A stretch of 64,000 nt of DNA. Origin: Actinoplanes teichomyceticus ATCC 31121 (GTDB lineage Bacteria; Actinomycetota; Actinomycetes; Mycobacteriales; Micromonosporaceae). Shown here one piece after another: positions 26,408-39,688 of this stretch (the first letter of the stretch is position 1; each line of letters starts with the position of its first letter). The stretch covers positions 6,044,501 through 6,108,500 of the forward strand of contig NZ_CP023865.1 in assembly GCF_003711105.1 (NCBI RefSeq), in the 5' to 3' direction. The notes beneath the pieces are model-generated. The model ran no database searches and was not told the origin of the DNA. It worked only from the letters and a program-made list of their open reading frames with translations. The translations under genes were made by a program, and so were the position numbers.

Positions 26408-28705
26408 CTAGAAGAGGTCGGCCGGGTCCACCTGGATGCGCACCGCGACGGCCGCCTTACGCGCGCTGCGCACCCCGGCCGCCACGTGCAGGGCGCGCGC
26501 CAGGTCCAGCGCCCGGGACCGGGCCACCCGGAGCAGCATCCGCTCCTGCTCGTCGCCGGCCGGGACCGGGCCGAGCTGCTCGGCGCCGTCCGGCAGGTCG
26601 GCGATCGTCAGCAGCTCGGCGACCGCCGGCGCCGGGCCGGTCACGCTGGCCATCCGGGCCGCGGGCGGGAAGCCCAGCTCACGGCGTTCGGCCAGCTCAC
26701 GTGCGGCGAACCAGCCCGGGTCCCAGCGCAGCAGCGCCTGCACCGGGGCCAGCGAGCCGTCCGCCACCACGATCACCCGGCCCCCCGCCGGGGCGGGCCG
26801 GGCCAGCGCGGACGCGTTCAGCCAGCGCCGCATCGTCTCCTCGGCGGCGCGCAGGTCGGCCCGGCTCAGCAGCGCCCAGGTGTCCAGCAGCAGCACCGTG
26901 CCGTAGCCGCCCTCGGCCACCGGCTCGGCCCCGGGGGTGGCCACCACCATCGCCGGCTCACCGGGAACCGTGTCCAAGATCTCGTCGCGCCCGGACGTGC
27001 GCACCGGCACACCGGGGAACGCCCGGCCCAGCTCCTCCGCCGTACGCCGGGCCCCGATCACCGAGGCCCGCAGCCGCCGCTCGCCGCAGACCTGGCAGGT
27101 GTACGCCGGGAACGACCGCCCGCACCACCGGCAGACCGGCACGTCCCGCAAGTTGTGCAGGGCCAGCGGCCCGGAACAGGCCGGGCAGCGGGCCGGGTTC
27201 CGGCACTCCGCGCACGCCACCGAGGGCAGGTATCCGCGCCTCGGCACCTGGACCAGCACCGGGGCGCCGGCCTGCAACGCCTGCCGGGCCGCCTGCCAGG
27301 CCAGGCTGGGCAGCCGGGCGGTCACCGCGCCGGGATCGCGGGCCAGCTGCGGGTCGTCGCCGGTCGGCGAGATCGCCGGCTGACGCCGCCGCAGCACCGC
27401 GCGCTCCGCGGCGATCTCCCGGGCCCATCCGGTCTCCAGCAGCAGCTGCCCCTCCCCGGTACGCGCGAAGCCCCCGACCAGCGCCGCGCAGTCGACGAGC
27501 TGCGCCCGGGTGAGCAGCACCTCCCGGGCGTGCGGGTACGGCGATCGGGGCTCGGAGTGCAGGTCGTCCCCGTCGTCCCAGATCACCACCAGCCCGAGCC
27601 GCGCCACCGGGGCCCACATCGCCGCCCGGGTGCCGGCAACCACCGCGACCTGGTGCCGGCTGGCCGCCAGGAACCGGCGGTACCGCTCCGCCGGGCCGAG
27701 CGCCGCGTTCAGCGCGACGTGCCGGTCCGGCCCGAGCACCCGCCCCAGCGCCCGGTCGACCCGCTCCAGGTCCCGCGCGTCGGCCACCACGATCACCACG
27801 CCCCGGCCACCCCGCACCGTCGCGGCGGCGGCCTCCGCGATCCGGACCGGCCAGTCCTCCCCCGGCAGCGCCGACCACACCGCCCGAGCCGGCCGGCCCT
27901 CCTGGAGCGCGCGGAGATAGGCCGGGCCCGCGACGTACGAGTCCCAGCCACCGGCGACCCCGCCGCCGGTGGGGGCAGCACCGCCGGCAATGGCCACACC
28001 GCCCGTGGCGACCGCGCCACCCGTACCCGCCCCACGGTCATCGTCCGCGGTAGCGGCACCGCCGGCCACACCGGCATCGGCGCCTGTAGCGGCATCACCA
28101 GCCACACCGTCATCCCCGCCCGTAGCGGCATCCCCGGCGGTAGCGACATCACCGGCCGTAGCGACATCACCGGCCGTAGCGACATCGCCGGCCACCGGCG
28201 AGGCCCCGGCCGAGTCGGCACCCGCAGCGGAAACCCGCGGACGGACGCCAGCGCCGGCGCCGGTCGCGGCCCCGTCCGGGCCGGCCGCCGCACTGGCGGC
28301 CTGCGCCTCCACCCGGGCATGCCGTGGCGGGACCGCGAGGCGCAGCACGTCGGCGAGGCTGCCGGCATAGCGGTCGGCGACGGCCCTGGCCAGCCGCGCC
28401 ACCTCCGGGTCGAGCACCCGCTCCGGGGAGACCACCCTTTCCAGGTACGCCAGCCTGCCCTGATGCTCGGACGCCTCGGCTCGGGCGAGCAGGAAGCCGC
28501 TCACCAGCTGCCCGGCGAACCGCACCTTGACCCGCACTCCCGGCTGCGCGGCCTCGTCGTCGGCGCTGGCGACCAGATAGTCGAACGGGCGATCAAGATG
28601 CGGCAGCTGGACGTCGACACACACCCGGGCCACCGGCAGTCGTTCCGCCGGCTCCCGCTCCGCACGCACACCCTTGGTCGCCATCGCCGAACATTGTGCC
28701 CGCAT
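26408..28705 (-). CDS. priA: Actinobacterial PriA-like primosomal protein, degenerate helicase motifs
   Basis: A 765-residue PriA relative involved in replication restart. The N-terminal 3'-DNA-end binding domain (about 25-125; VCVDVQLPHLDRPFDYLV) is intact. The eight zinc-binding cysteines are seen as C-x2-C pairs in CAECRNPARCPAC and CRWCGRSFPAYTCQVC. The region expected to hold Walker A lacks GxGKT, and the DEAH box is replaced by WDDGDD, so ATP-driven unwinding is unlikely; actinobacterial PriA proteins are known for this. About residues 130-262 are a Gly/Ala/Val/Asp-rich insertion with a tandem repeat. ATG 28684 is an alternative start. It precedes def after 50 bases. Confidence 0.93.
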   Translation of the reverse strand: MRAQCSAMATKGVRAEREPAERLPVARVCVDVQLPHLDRPFDYLVASADDEAAQPGVRVKVRFAGQLVSGFLLARAEASEHQGRLAYLERVVSPERVLDPEVARLARAVADRYAGSLADVLRLAVPPRHARVEAQAASAAAGPDGAATGAGAGVRPRVSAAGADSAGASPVAGDVATAGDVATAGDVATAGDAATGGDDGVAGDAATGADAGVAGGAATADDDRGAGTGGAVATGGVAIAGGAAPTGGGVAGGWDSYVAGPAYLRALQEGRPARAVWSALPGEDWPVRIAEAAAATVRGGRGVVIVVADARDLERVDRALGRVLGPDRHVALNAALGPAERYRRFLAASRHQVAVVAGTRAAMWAPVARLGLVVIWDDGDDLHSEPRSPYPHAREVLLTRAQLVDCAALVGGFARTGEGQLLLETGWAREIAAERAVLRRRQPAISPTGDDPQLARDPGAVTARLPSLAWQAARQALQAGAPVLVQVPRRGYLPSVACAECRNPARCPACSGPLALHNLRDVPVCRWCGRSFPAYTCQVCGERRLRASVIGARRTAEELGRAFPGVPVRTSGRDEILDTVPGEPAMVVATPGAEPVAEGGYGTVLLLDTWALLSRADLRAAEETMRRWLNASALARPAPAGGRVIVVADGSLAPVQALLRWDPGWFAARELAERRELGFPPAARMASVTGPAPAVAELLTIADLPDGAEQLGPVPAGDEQERMLLRVARSRALDLARALHVAAGVRSARKAAVAVRIQVDPADLF
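28140..28193 (-). repeat. 18-bp tandem repeat inside priA
   Basis: Three direct copies of GTAGCGACATCACCGGCC (plus strand), the third with one change, encode the repeated hexapeptide AGDVAT in PriA. The repeat keeps the reading frame and sits in the low-complexity linker between the N-terminal and the helicase-like domains. Confidence 0.9.
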
Positions 28706-29141
28706 CCCCCGACACTTCCCACAAGATCAACCCGCGCGGAGGGGTGCCGCGCCAGCGCCGCGGACAGCTCACCGTCTCGTCGCCCAGATCGACCTCGACG
28801 ATGTCCGGAAACCGACCATCCGACGGATCACCTCCACCCGGAACGGACAACCGTCCCTAACGCCACCCATCCACCGAGCCGGCGCGCACCGGGACCGCCA
28901 AACCCATGCCACCCTCGACACCAGCCGACCCACTCCGGCTGATGCTCAAGGTCGTTATCAAGGACGAATAACGACCTTGAGCACCAGCCGGGCACCCGGC
29001 CCGCCAGGAGACCGCGACCCACCGCGAACTAACCCCGCTCCCGACGAACCTCCACACACCCAGACCGCAATCGCAGCTACAAACCAAGCCACCCCCAGGC
29101 CCAGCCCACCCCGACCGACCACAACCCAGCCCACAGGCACG
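28706..29141. other. Spacer between metK and priA, 436 bp, with one strong palindrome
   Basis: No supported gene; frames through the region have CAC/CCA-rich low-complexity sequence (histidine/threonine/proline on one strand, valine/glycine/tryptophan on the other). The notable element is the inverted repeat at 28943-28983. The region must contain the priA promoter, but no clear box was identified. Confidence 0.6.
28943..28983. repeat. 16-bp perfect inverted repeat with AT-rich stem ends
   Basis: TGCTCAAGGTCGTTAT (28943-28958) pairs perfectly with 28968-28983 around the loop CAAGGACGA. Its base composition differs from the surrounding GC-rich DNA. It is 160 bases beyond the metK terminator and has no T-run, so termination is not its obvious job. 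It resembles a dispersed REP-type element. Confidence 0.75.
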
Positions 29142-29179
29142 AAAAAAGCCGGCGCCCCCGACCACACGGGGACGCCGGC
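29142..29179 (-). terminator. Intrinsic terminator of metK
   Basis: On the minus strand a 13-bp stem (one G-T pair), GCCGGCGTCCCCG with its complement around a six-base loop, is followed by TTTTTT. It starts 16 bases after the metK stop codon. Confidence 0.93.
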
Positions 29180-29194
29180 CTACCAACGAACCGA

Positions 29195-30385
<1,191 letters not shown>

Positions 30386-30427
30386 GGTGCTCCTCAGTTG
30401 TCGAATACAGGTAACGCGGAAATTTAA

Positions 30428-31642
30428 TCAGACTTGCGGACCGCCGCCGACCTGTCCATCCAGCTGGACCACCACGTGGTCGAAGATCCTATCCGCCACA
30501 TCGTCTTTGGAGAGTTCGTCGAGAGCCTCGGCGGAGCCGTCCGCGCCGAGCACAGTCACCGTGTTGCGGTCCTGGCCGAAGACCCGGTCGGCGCCGACCT
30601 CGTTGACGACGATGAGATCCGCCCGTTTTCTGACCATTTTCTGCCGGGCGTGTTCCAACGCGCCGTGTGTCTCCGCGGCGAACGCCACGAGCACCTGACC
30701 GGGACCCTTGGCGGCGCCGAGCTCGGCGGCGATGTCCGGGTTCGTGACCAGGGTGATCGGGTCGGGGGCGCCGCCGTCGGTCTTCTTGATCTTCTGCTCG
30801 GCGACGGTGGCCGGACGGAAGTCGGCCGGCGCGGCCGCCATCACCACGATATCCGCCCCGGCGGCCGCCTCGACGGTGGCCTTGCGCAGCTCCTCGGTGG
30901 TGCCCACCCGGAGCACATCCGCGCCGGCCGGGTCGGGCAGCGTCACGTTCGCCGCGATCAGCGTCACCCGCGCGCCGCGGGCCAGGGCGGCGCGGGCCAG
31001 CGCGTACCCCTGCTTGCCGGACGAACGGTTGCCGAGGAAACGCACCGGGTCGAGCGGCTCCCGGGTGCCGCCCGCGGTGACCACCACGTGCCGGCCGGCG
31101 AGGTCACGGCGGCGCGCGCGGAGCACCCGCAGGGCGTACTCGAAGATCGCCGCCGGCTCCGGCAGGCGGCCCTTGCCGGTGTCCCGGCCGGTCAGCCGGC
31201 CGACGGCCGGCTCGATGACGATCGCCCCGCGCGAGCGCAGGGTCGCGACGTTGGCCCGGGTCGCCGGGTTCTCCCACATCTCGGTGTGCATGGCCGGCGC
31301 GTAGACCACCGGGCACGTGGCGGTGAGCAGCGTGTTGGTGAGCAGGTCGTCGGCGATGCCGTGGGCGGCCTTGGCCAGGATGTCGGCGGTCGCCGGGGCG
31401 ACCACGACCAGTTCGGCGGCCCGGCCGATGCGCACGTGCGGCACCTCGTGGGCGTCGTCCCAGACCTCGGTGGCGACCGGGCGGTTGGACAGCGCGGCCC
31501 AGGTCGGCTCGCCGACGAACCTCAGCGCCGAGGCGGTCGGCACGACCCGCACGCCGTGCCCCGACTCGGTGAACAACCGGAGCAGCTCACAGGCCTTGTA
31601 CGCGGCGATGCCGCCGCACACTCCCAGGACGACCTCGGGCAC
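30428..31642 (-). CDS. coaBC: Bifunctional phosphopantothenoylcysteine decarboxylase / phosphopantothenate--cysteine ligase
   Basis: A 404-residue coenzyme A biosynthesis enzyme. The N-terminal CoaC flavoprotein half (about 1-180) has GVCGGIAAYKACELLRLF, the region PHVRIGRAAELVVVAPATA, and YAPAMHTEMWENPATRANV. The C-terminal CoaB half (about 185-404) has VVTAGGTREPLDPVRFLGNR-SSGKQG and the dimerisation/lysine segment AEQKIKKTDG. GTG start. It is separated from rpoZ by a 72-bp gap that carries a hairpin. Confidence 0.97.
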   Translation of the reverse strand: MPEVVLGVCGGIAAYKACELLRLFTESGHGVRVVPTASALRFVGEPTWAALSNRPVATEVWDDAHEVPHVRIGRAAELVVVAPATADILAKAAHGIADDLLTNTLLTATCPVVYAPAMHTEMWENPATRANVATLRSRGAIVIEPAVGRLTGRDTGKGRLPEPAAIFEYALRVLRARRRDLAGRHVVVTAGGTREPLDPVRFLGNRSSGKQGYALARAALARGARVTLIAANVTLPDPAGADVLRVGTTEELRKATVEAAAGADIVVMAAAPADFRPATVAEQKIKKTDGGAPDPITLVTNPDIAAELGAAKGPGQVLVAFAAETHGALEHARQKMVRKRADLIVVNEVGADRVFGQDRNTVTVLGADGSAEALDELSKDDVADRIFDHVVVQLDGQVGGGPQV

Positions 31643-31665
31643 CTGACCTCACCTCAGACAGCAGT

Positions 31666-31699
31666 CGATCCCGCGCCCGTAGCCTCGGACGCGGGATCG
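31666..31699 (-). terminator. Hairpin between rpoZ and coaBC
   Basis: A 10-bp perfect stem (CGATCCCGCG with its complement) around a 14-base loop. No U-tract follows, so it may be a weak terminator or an mRNA-processing hairpin that lowers expression of coaBC relative to gmk-rpoZ. Confidence 0.5.
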
Positions 31700-31714
31700 C
31701 ACGTTTCACAACGA

Positions 31715-31975
31715 TCAGTGGTCGGTCGACTCGGCGGTCAGCAGACCGGCGTTGATCTCCCGCATCGCGATGGAGAGCGGCTTCTCCTGCGGCGTCGTCT
31801 CGACCAGGGGCCCGACGTATTCGAGCAGACCCTCACCGAGCTGGCTGTAGTAGGCGTTGACCTGGCGGGCGCGCTTGGCCGCGAAGATCACCAGCGAGTA
31901 CTTCGACGAGGTCTTGTCCAGCAGCTCGTCGATCGGGGGGTTGGTGATGCCCTCGGGGTTGGCGACAGTTCCCAC
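31715..31975 (-). CDS. rpoZ: DNA-directed RNA polymerase omega subunit
   Basis: An 86-residue omega subunit, which helps fold and assemble the beta' subunit. It has the conserved [20 protein letters not shown] motif followed by [10 protein letters not shown] and [14 protein letters not shown]. It starts with GTG, 12 bases after gmk, the standard actinobacterial arrangement. Length is normal. Confidence 0.97.
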   Translation of the reverse strand: MGTVANPEGITNPPIDELLDKTSSKYSLVIFAAKRARQVNAYYSQLGEGLLEYVGPLVETTPQEKPLSIAMREINAGLLTAESTDH

Positions 31976-31987
31976 TTGTGAAAATCC

Positions 31988-32632
31988 TTAATGCTCGTGT
32001 GCTGAAGCTGGCCCTGACAGAGAAGCAGCTGGCCCCAGGAGCGAGGCCGGCGCTAAGTATGACGAACCGAGCAAGCCTACCAGCTCGTCAGCGGCCCGCT
32101 CGACGAAGTCGTTCACCACGGTGACGTCGAACTCCGCCTCGGCGGCCAGCTCCTCGTCCGCGTGGGCCAGCCGGCGGCGGATGGTCTCCTCGTCGTCGGT
32201 CCCGCGCCCGATGAGGCGCCGCTGCAGCTCCTCCTTGCTGGGCGGGGCCAGGAAGACCAGCTGCGCGTCCGGCATCGCCGCCCGCACCTGCCGGGCGCCC
32301 TGCAGATCGATCTTCAACAGAACGGGCCGGCCCTGTTGGAGCCAGCCCTCGACCTGGGCGCGTGGGGTGCCGTAGAGGTTGCCCGCGAACTCCGCCCACT
32401 CCAGCAGCTGATCGCCGTCGATCAGGCGCTGGAACTCGGACCGGGTCACGAAGTGATAGTGCTCGCCGTCGGTCTCGTAGTCGCGCTTCTTGCGTGTCGT
32501 GACCGACACCGACAACCGGATCCAAGGCGAGCGCGCCCGGATCAGCTCGATCACGCTGTCCTTGCCGACCCCGGAGGGGCCGGACAGGACGGTGAGGCGG
32601 GCTGCCGGGCGCGCGTCGTCATCCATGCTCAC
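31988..32632 (-). CDS. gmk: Guanylate kinase
   Basis: A 214-residue kinase that phosphorylates GMP to GDP. P-loop GPSGVGKDS (18-26), the GMP-binding [21 protein letters not shown], the [15 protein letters not shown] segment, and the lid with [17 protein letters not shown] are present. About 20 residues at the C-terminus ([18 protein letters not shown]) extend beyond the core. GTG 32632 has AGGA at a good distance; an ATG at 32626 is the alternative. It lies 26 bases downstream of mihF. Confidence 0.97.
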   Translation of the reverse strand: MSMDDDARPAARLTVLSGPSGVGKDSVIELIRARSPWIRLSVSVTTRKKRDYETDGEHYHFVTRSEFQRLIDGDQLLEWAEFAGNLYGTPRAQVEGWLQQGRPVLLKIDLQGARQVRAAMPDAQLVFLAPPSKEELQRRLIGRGTDDEETIRRRLAHADEELAAEAEFDVTVVNDFVERAADELVGLLGSSYLAPASLLGPAASLSGPASAHEH

Positions 32633-32658
32633 GGCTCATTCCTACACGAGCCGATGAG

Positions 32659-32976
32659 TCAGTTCGCAGCGAACTCCCCCAGGAGGGCCTTGCGCTGCTG
32701 GTCGCCGAGACCCCGGAGCCGGCGGCTCTCGGCGATCTTCAGCTTCTCCATGATCTGGGTCGCCCGGATCTTGCCGATGCCCGGCAGCGCCTGAAGCACG
32801 GCCGAGACCTTCAGCTTGCCGACGACCTCGTCGGCCTCCGCGCGGTCGAGCACGGCGGCGAGGGTGGTCTTGCCGGACTTGAGCTGTTCCTTCAGCTCAG
32901 CCCGAGCCTTGCGAACTTCCGCAGCCTTCTCCAGCGCGGCAGCGCGCTGCTCGGGGCTCAGTGACGGGAGCGGCAC
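32659..32976 (-). CDS. mihF: Actinobacterial integration host factor (mIHF)
   Basis: A 105-residue nucleoid protein found only in actinobacteria and unrelated to the HU-type IHF of E. coli. It has an N-terminal helical arm (SPEQRAAALEKAAEVRKARAE), a charged middle helix, and a C-terminal helix-two-turn-helix domain with VLQALPGIGKIRATQIMEKL, which contacts DNA. Known members bend DNA and influence development and antibiotic production. It is placed between pyrF and gmk, the conserved position in this phylum. Confidence 0.96.
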   Translation of the reverse strand: MPLPSLSPEQRAAALEKAAEVRKARAELKEQLKSGKTTLAAVLDRAEADEVVGKLKVSAVLQALPGIGKIRATQIMEKLKIAESRRLRGLGDQQRKALLGEFAAN

Positions 32977-33160
32977 CAGTTCTCCTCAGGTCCCTATCGC
33001 GGCGGTAGTTCAATACCGGCGCTTCTGTGAAACGTGGTGTGCCAGGGAACCAAAGGGGCATGTGGTTCCCGGCGCCGGGAAAACTAGCGGTCAACGGCGC
33101 ATTCGGCAACGTGGGGGTACCCCGCATCGGCCGGATCGCCACCCTGGTACGCAGGCTGTT

Positions 33161-33991
33161 TCACCCGAGCGCGGCGCGGCAGTCGGCCAGGACGCGCTCC
33201 GCGGCGGCCCGCAGATCGGCGATTTCCGGGCCGGCGGCGAGAACTTCACGTGAGTACGACGGCAACACGGTGTGCAGGCTCTTGCCGAAGACCGCACGCA
33301 GGTCGGCCGGGGTCGCGCCCTGCGCTCCGAGGCCCGGCGCGAGCAGCGGGCCGTTGACCTCCGACAGCTCGTGCCCGGTCTCGCCGATCGTCGCGCCGAC
33401 CACGAGACCGAAACTTCCGAGTGGACTCGCACCCGCATTGAGCTGGGAAATCTCGTCGATCACGGTCTGCGCCACGGTCTTCCCACCAGGCGCGACGGCG
33501 TGCTGCACGGACGGCCCCTCGGGGTTGGACGTCAGCGCGAGAACGAAAATTCCGGCGCCCGTGGAGGCCGCGAGATCGAATGCGGGCCGCAACGAGCCGA
33601 CACCGAGGTAGGGACTGACAGTAATCGCATCAGAGCGCAGCGTGCTGGACGGATCCAGGTACGCGGACGCGTACGCGGCCATCGTCGAGCCGATGTCGCC
33701 CCGCTTCACGTCCAGCAGGACAAGCGCGCCGGCCTCTCGTGACTGTCGGATAGTTGACTCAAGAATCGCGATGCCACGTGACCCAAATCTCTCAAAAAAC
33801 GCCGACTGTGGCTTCAGAACGGCCACCCGATCGGCCAGCGCCTCGACCACCGTACGGGCGAAACGTTCCAGGCCCGCCACGTCGTCGGAGAGGCCCCAGC
33901 GGGCCAGCAGCGCGGCGTGCGGATCGATGCCGACGCACAGCGGGCCCCGCTGGGCGATCGCCTCGTGCAGTCGTTCGCCGAAGGTCTCCAT
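33161..33991 (-). CDS. pyrF: Orotidine 5'-phosphate decarboxylase (long, type 2 form)
   Basis: Converts OMP to UMP, the last step of de novo UMP synthesis. The 276-residue protein is the long form typical of actinobacteria and myxobacteria: LCVGIDPHAALLARWGL at the N-terminus, AVLKPQSAFFERFG, the catalytic LLDVKRGDIGSTMAAYA (Lys-x-x-Asp), and the phosphate loop region VGATIGETG. The part around 33700-33800 uses codons that are rare in this genome (for example TTT, AGA, TCA, CTT), unlike its neighbours. It starts 22 bases after bioA. Confidence 0.95.
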   Translation of the reverse strand: METFGERLHEAIAQRGPLCVGIDPHAALLARWGLSDDVAGLERFARTVVEALADRVAVLKPQSAFFERFGSRGIAILESTIRQSREAGALVLLDVKRGDIGSTMAAYASAYLDPSSTLRSDAITVSPYLGVGSLRPAFDLAASTGAGIFVLALTSNPEGPSVQHAVAPGGKTVAQTVIDEISQLNAGASPLGSFGLVVGATIGETGHELSEVNGPLLAPGLGAQGATPADLRAVFGKSLHTVLPSYSREVLAAGPEIADLRAAAERVLADCRAALG

Positions 33992-34013
33992 CTACCTCGA
34001 TCACTCTCCTGTG

Positions 34014-35288
34014 TCAGCCGGCCGCCACCGCGGCGGCGATTCCCGCGGTGATGCGGGCCATGTCGGCGTCGTCCGTGACGTACGGCGGCATGGTGTAGAT
34101 CAGATCCCGGAACGGCCGCAGCCAGACTCCCCGCGCCACCGCGGCCGCGGTGGCCCGCGGCAGGTCCACCGGGTGGTCCAGCTGGACCACGCCGATCGCG
34201 CCGAGCACGCGTACGTCCGCGACGCCCGGCGCGGTGCGCAGCGGCTCCAGGCCGTCCGTCAGCCGGTTCTCGATCTCCCGTACCCGGTGCGCCCACCCGC
34301 CGTCGCCGAGCAGCCCCAGCGAGGCGTTCGCCACCGCGCACGCGAGCGGATTGCCCATGAACGTCGGCCCGTGCGCCAGGCCGCCGCCCTCCCCGGCCGA
34401 GATCGCCTCGGCCACCTCCGGGGTGCACAGCGTGGCCGCCAGCGTCAGATAGCCACCGGTGAGCGCCTTGCCCAGGCACATGATGTCCGGGCTCACCCCG
34501 GCGTGCTCGGCGGCGAAGAACCGCCCGGTCCGGCCGAAGCCGGTGGCGATCTCGTCGAAGATCAGGAAGACGCCGTGCGCCGCCGTGGCGTCCCGCAGCA
34601 CCCGCAGGTACTCCGGATGATGGAAGCGCATCCCGCCGGCGCCCTGCACGACCGGCTCGACGATCACCGCGGCCAGCTCGTCCGCGTGCCGCTCGATCAT
34701 CGTCACCAGTGAGTCGGCGTAGTCCGGGTCGAACCGGGCCGGCGGCGGCCCGGCGAAGATCTGCGCCGGCAGCACCCCGGTCCAGAGCGCGTGCATCCCG
34801 CCGACCGGGTCGCACACGCTCATCGGGTGGAAGGTGTCGCCGTGGTACCCGCCGCGCCAGGTGGCCAGCCGGCGCCGGCCCGGGCGGCCGAGCGCCCGCT
34901 GCGCCTGCAACGCCATCTTGATCGCCACCTCGACGCCGACCGAGCCGGAGTCGCAGAGGAAGACGTGCTCCAGCCCGGGCGGGGTGAGCTCGACGAGCCT
35001 GGCGGCCAGGGTGACCGCCGGCTCGTGGGTGAGCCCGCCGAACATCACGTGGCTCATCCGGCCGGCCTGCTCGGCCAGCGCGGCGTCCAGCACCGGGTGC
35101 CGGTAGCCGTGCACCGCCGCCCACCAGGACGACATGCCGTCGACCAGCTCCCGGCCGTCGGCCAGCCGCAGCCGGACCCCGGCCGCGCTCTGCACCAGGT
35201 AGGGGTCGCTGCGGCCGGGCATCGGCCCGTACGGGTGCCAGACGTGCGCCCGGTCGAGCGCAAGCAGGTCGCGCTCGGCCCGGCTCAT
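34014..35288 (-). CDS. bioA: Adenosylmethionine--8-amino-7-oxononanoate aminotransferase
   Basis: A 424-residue class III aminotransferase that uses SAM as amino donor to make 7,8-diaminopelargonate for biotin. The N-terminus [10 protein letters not shown] is typical of Bio[20 protein letters not shown], the cofactor region [35 protein letters not shown] and the PLP lysine in [11 protein letters not shown] follow. Tyr/Trp residues for the SAM site are present in GGYHGDTF and SSWWAA. The ATG at 35288 overlaps the pyrD stop (ATGA). No other biotin gene is in the window; its place inside the pyr operon is unexpected. Confidence 0.95.
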   Translation of the reverse strand: MSRAERDLLALDRAHVWHPYGPMPGRSDPYLVQSAAGVRLRLADGRELVDGMSSWWAAVHGYRHPVLDAALAEQAGRMSHVMFGGLTHEPAVTLAARLVELTPPGLEHVFLCDSGSVGVEVAIKMALQAQRALGRPGRRRLATWRGGYHGDTFHPMSVCDPVGGMHALWTGVLPAQIFAGPPPARFDPDYADSLVTMIERHADELAAVIVEPVVQGAGGMRFHHPEYLRVLRDATAAHGVFLIFDEIATGFGRTGRFFAAEHAGVSPDIMCLGKALTGGYLTLAATLCTPEVAEAISAGEGGGLAHGPTFMGNPLACAVANASLGLLGDGGWAHRVREIENRLTDGLEPLRTAPGVADVRVLGAIGVVQLDHPVDLPRATAAAVARGVWLRPFRDLIYTMPPYVTDDADMARITAGIAAAVAAG

Positions 35289-36313
35289 CGCACCGCGGGC
35301 GAACGGGCCGGGCGGGCGCCCTGCGCGACCGCCCGGACCAGGTCCGGACCCTTGTAGATGAACCCGGAGTAGAGCTGTACCAGCGTGGCGCCGGCGTCCA
35401 GCATCCGGGAGGCGTCGTCGGCCGACATGATCCCGCCCACTCCGATGATCGGCAGCCGCCCGCCGGTCTCGTCGTGCACGAACCGGACCACCGCCCGGGC
35501 GCGCTCGGTGAGCGGCTTGCCGGAGAGCCCGCCGGTCTCGGCGGCCAGGTGCTTCTCGCCCGGGACGAGCCCGTCCCGGGCGAGGGTGGTGTTGGTGGCG
35601 ATGAGACCGGCCGCGCCGTGCTCCAGGCACACCTCCAGCAGCTCGGCGATGGCCGGCTCGCTCAGGTCCGGGGCGATCTTCACCAGCACCGGCACCGGGC
35701 CGCGCAGCGCCGTCAGCAGCGCCTCGATCGAGTCCCGGTCCTGCAGGGCGCGCAGGCCCGGGGTGTTCGGCGACGAGACGTTGACCGCGATGTAGTCCGC
35801 GTACGGGTGCAGCAGCCGGTAGGACTCCAGATAGTCCTCGACCGCGTCCTCCAGCGGGGTGACCTTGGACTTGCCCAGCGACACCCCGAGCGGCACACCG
35901 ATCGGGCCCAGCCGCGCCAGGCGGTCGGCCAGGGCGGCCGCGCCGGCGTTGTTGAAGCCCATCCGGTTGATGATCGCCTCGCTCTCCCGGAGGCGGAACA
36001 GGCGCGGCTTGTCGTTGCCCGGCTGCGCCTTGGCGGTGACCGTGCCCACCTCGACGAAGCCGAAGCCGAGCGCGGACCAGGCGGGCAGCGCGAGGCCGTT
36101 CTTGTCCATCCCGGCGGCCAGGCCGACCCGGTTCGGGAAGCGGACGCCGAACGCCTCCACCGGGGCGGAGAAGGCGTACCGGCGGCGCAGCACCTCCCGG
36201 GCGGCCGGCGGCATCGAGGCGAGCCGGTGCAGGGTCCACTCGTGCGCCGTCTCGGCGTCCCCGCCGCCGAGCCGGAACAGCACCGGCCGCACGGCCCTGG
36301 CGAAGAGGCTCAC
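35285..36313 (-). CDS. pyrD: Dihydroorotate dehydrogenase (quinone), class 2
   Basis: A 342-residue FMN enzyme that oxidises dihydroorotate to orotate and passes electrons to the quinone pool. An N-terminal amphipathic extension ([20 protein letters not shown]) is the membrane-association and quinone-tunnel part of class 2 enzymes. The barrel shows [27 protein letters not shown], the Ser-containing [15 protein letters not shown] (class 2 uses Ser as base), GGLSGKPL and [13 protein letters not shown]. It is translationally coupled to bioA and is 52 bases after carB. Its FMN comes from the riboflavin pathway encoded nearby. Confidence 0.97.
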   Translation of the reverse strand: MSLFARAVRPVLFRLGGGDAETAHEWTLHRLASMPPAAREVLRRRYAFSAPVEAFGVRFPNRVGLAAGMDKNGLALPAWSALGFGFVEVGTVTAKAQPGNDKPRLFRLRESEAIINRMGFNNAGAAALADRLARLGPIGVPLGVSLGKSKVTPLEDAVEDYLESYRLLHPYADYIAVNVSSPNTPGLRALQDRDSIEALLTALRGPVPVLVKIAPDLSEPAIAELLEVCLEHGAAGLIATNTTLARDGLVPGEKHLAAETGGLSGKPLTERARAVVRFVHDETGGRLPIIGVGGIMSADDASRMLDAGATLVQLYSGFIYKGPDLVRAVAQGARPARSPAVR

Positions 36314-36365
36314 GGTGCCATCACCGGTGTGCCCTCCTGGCCCTCGGCGGCGAGGTCGTGGCTGC

Positions 36366-39683
<3,318 letters not shown>

Positions 39684-39688
39684 GTGTT

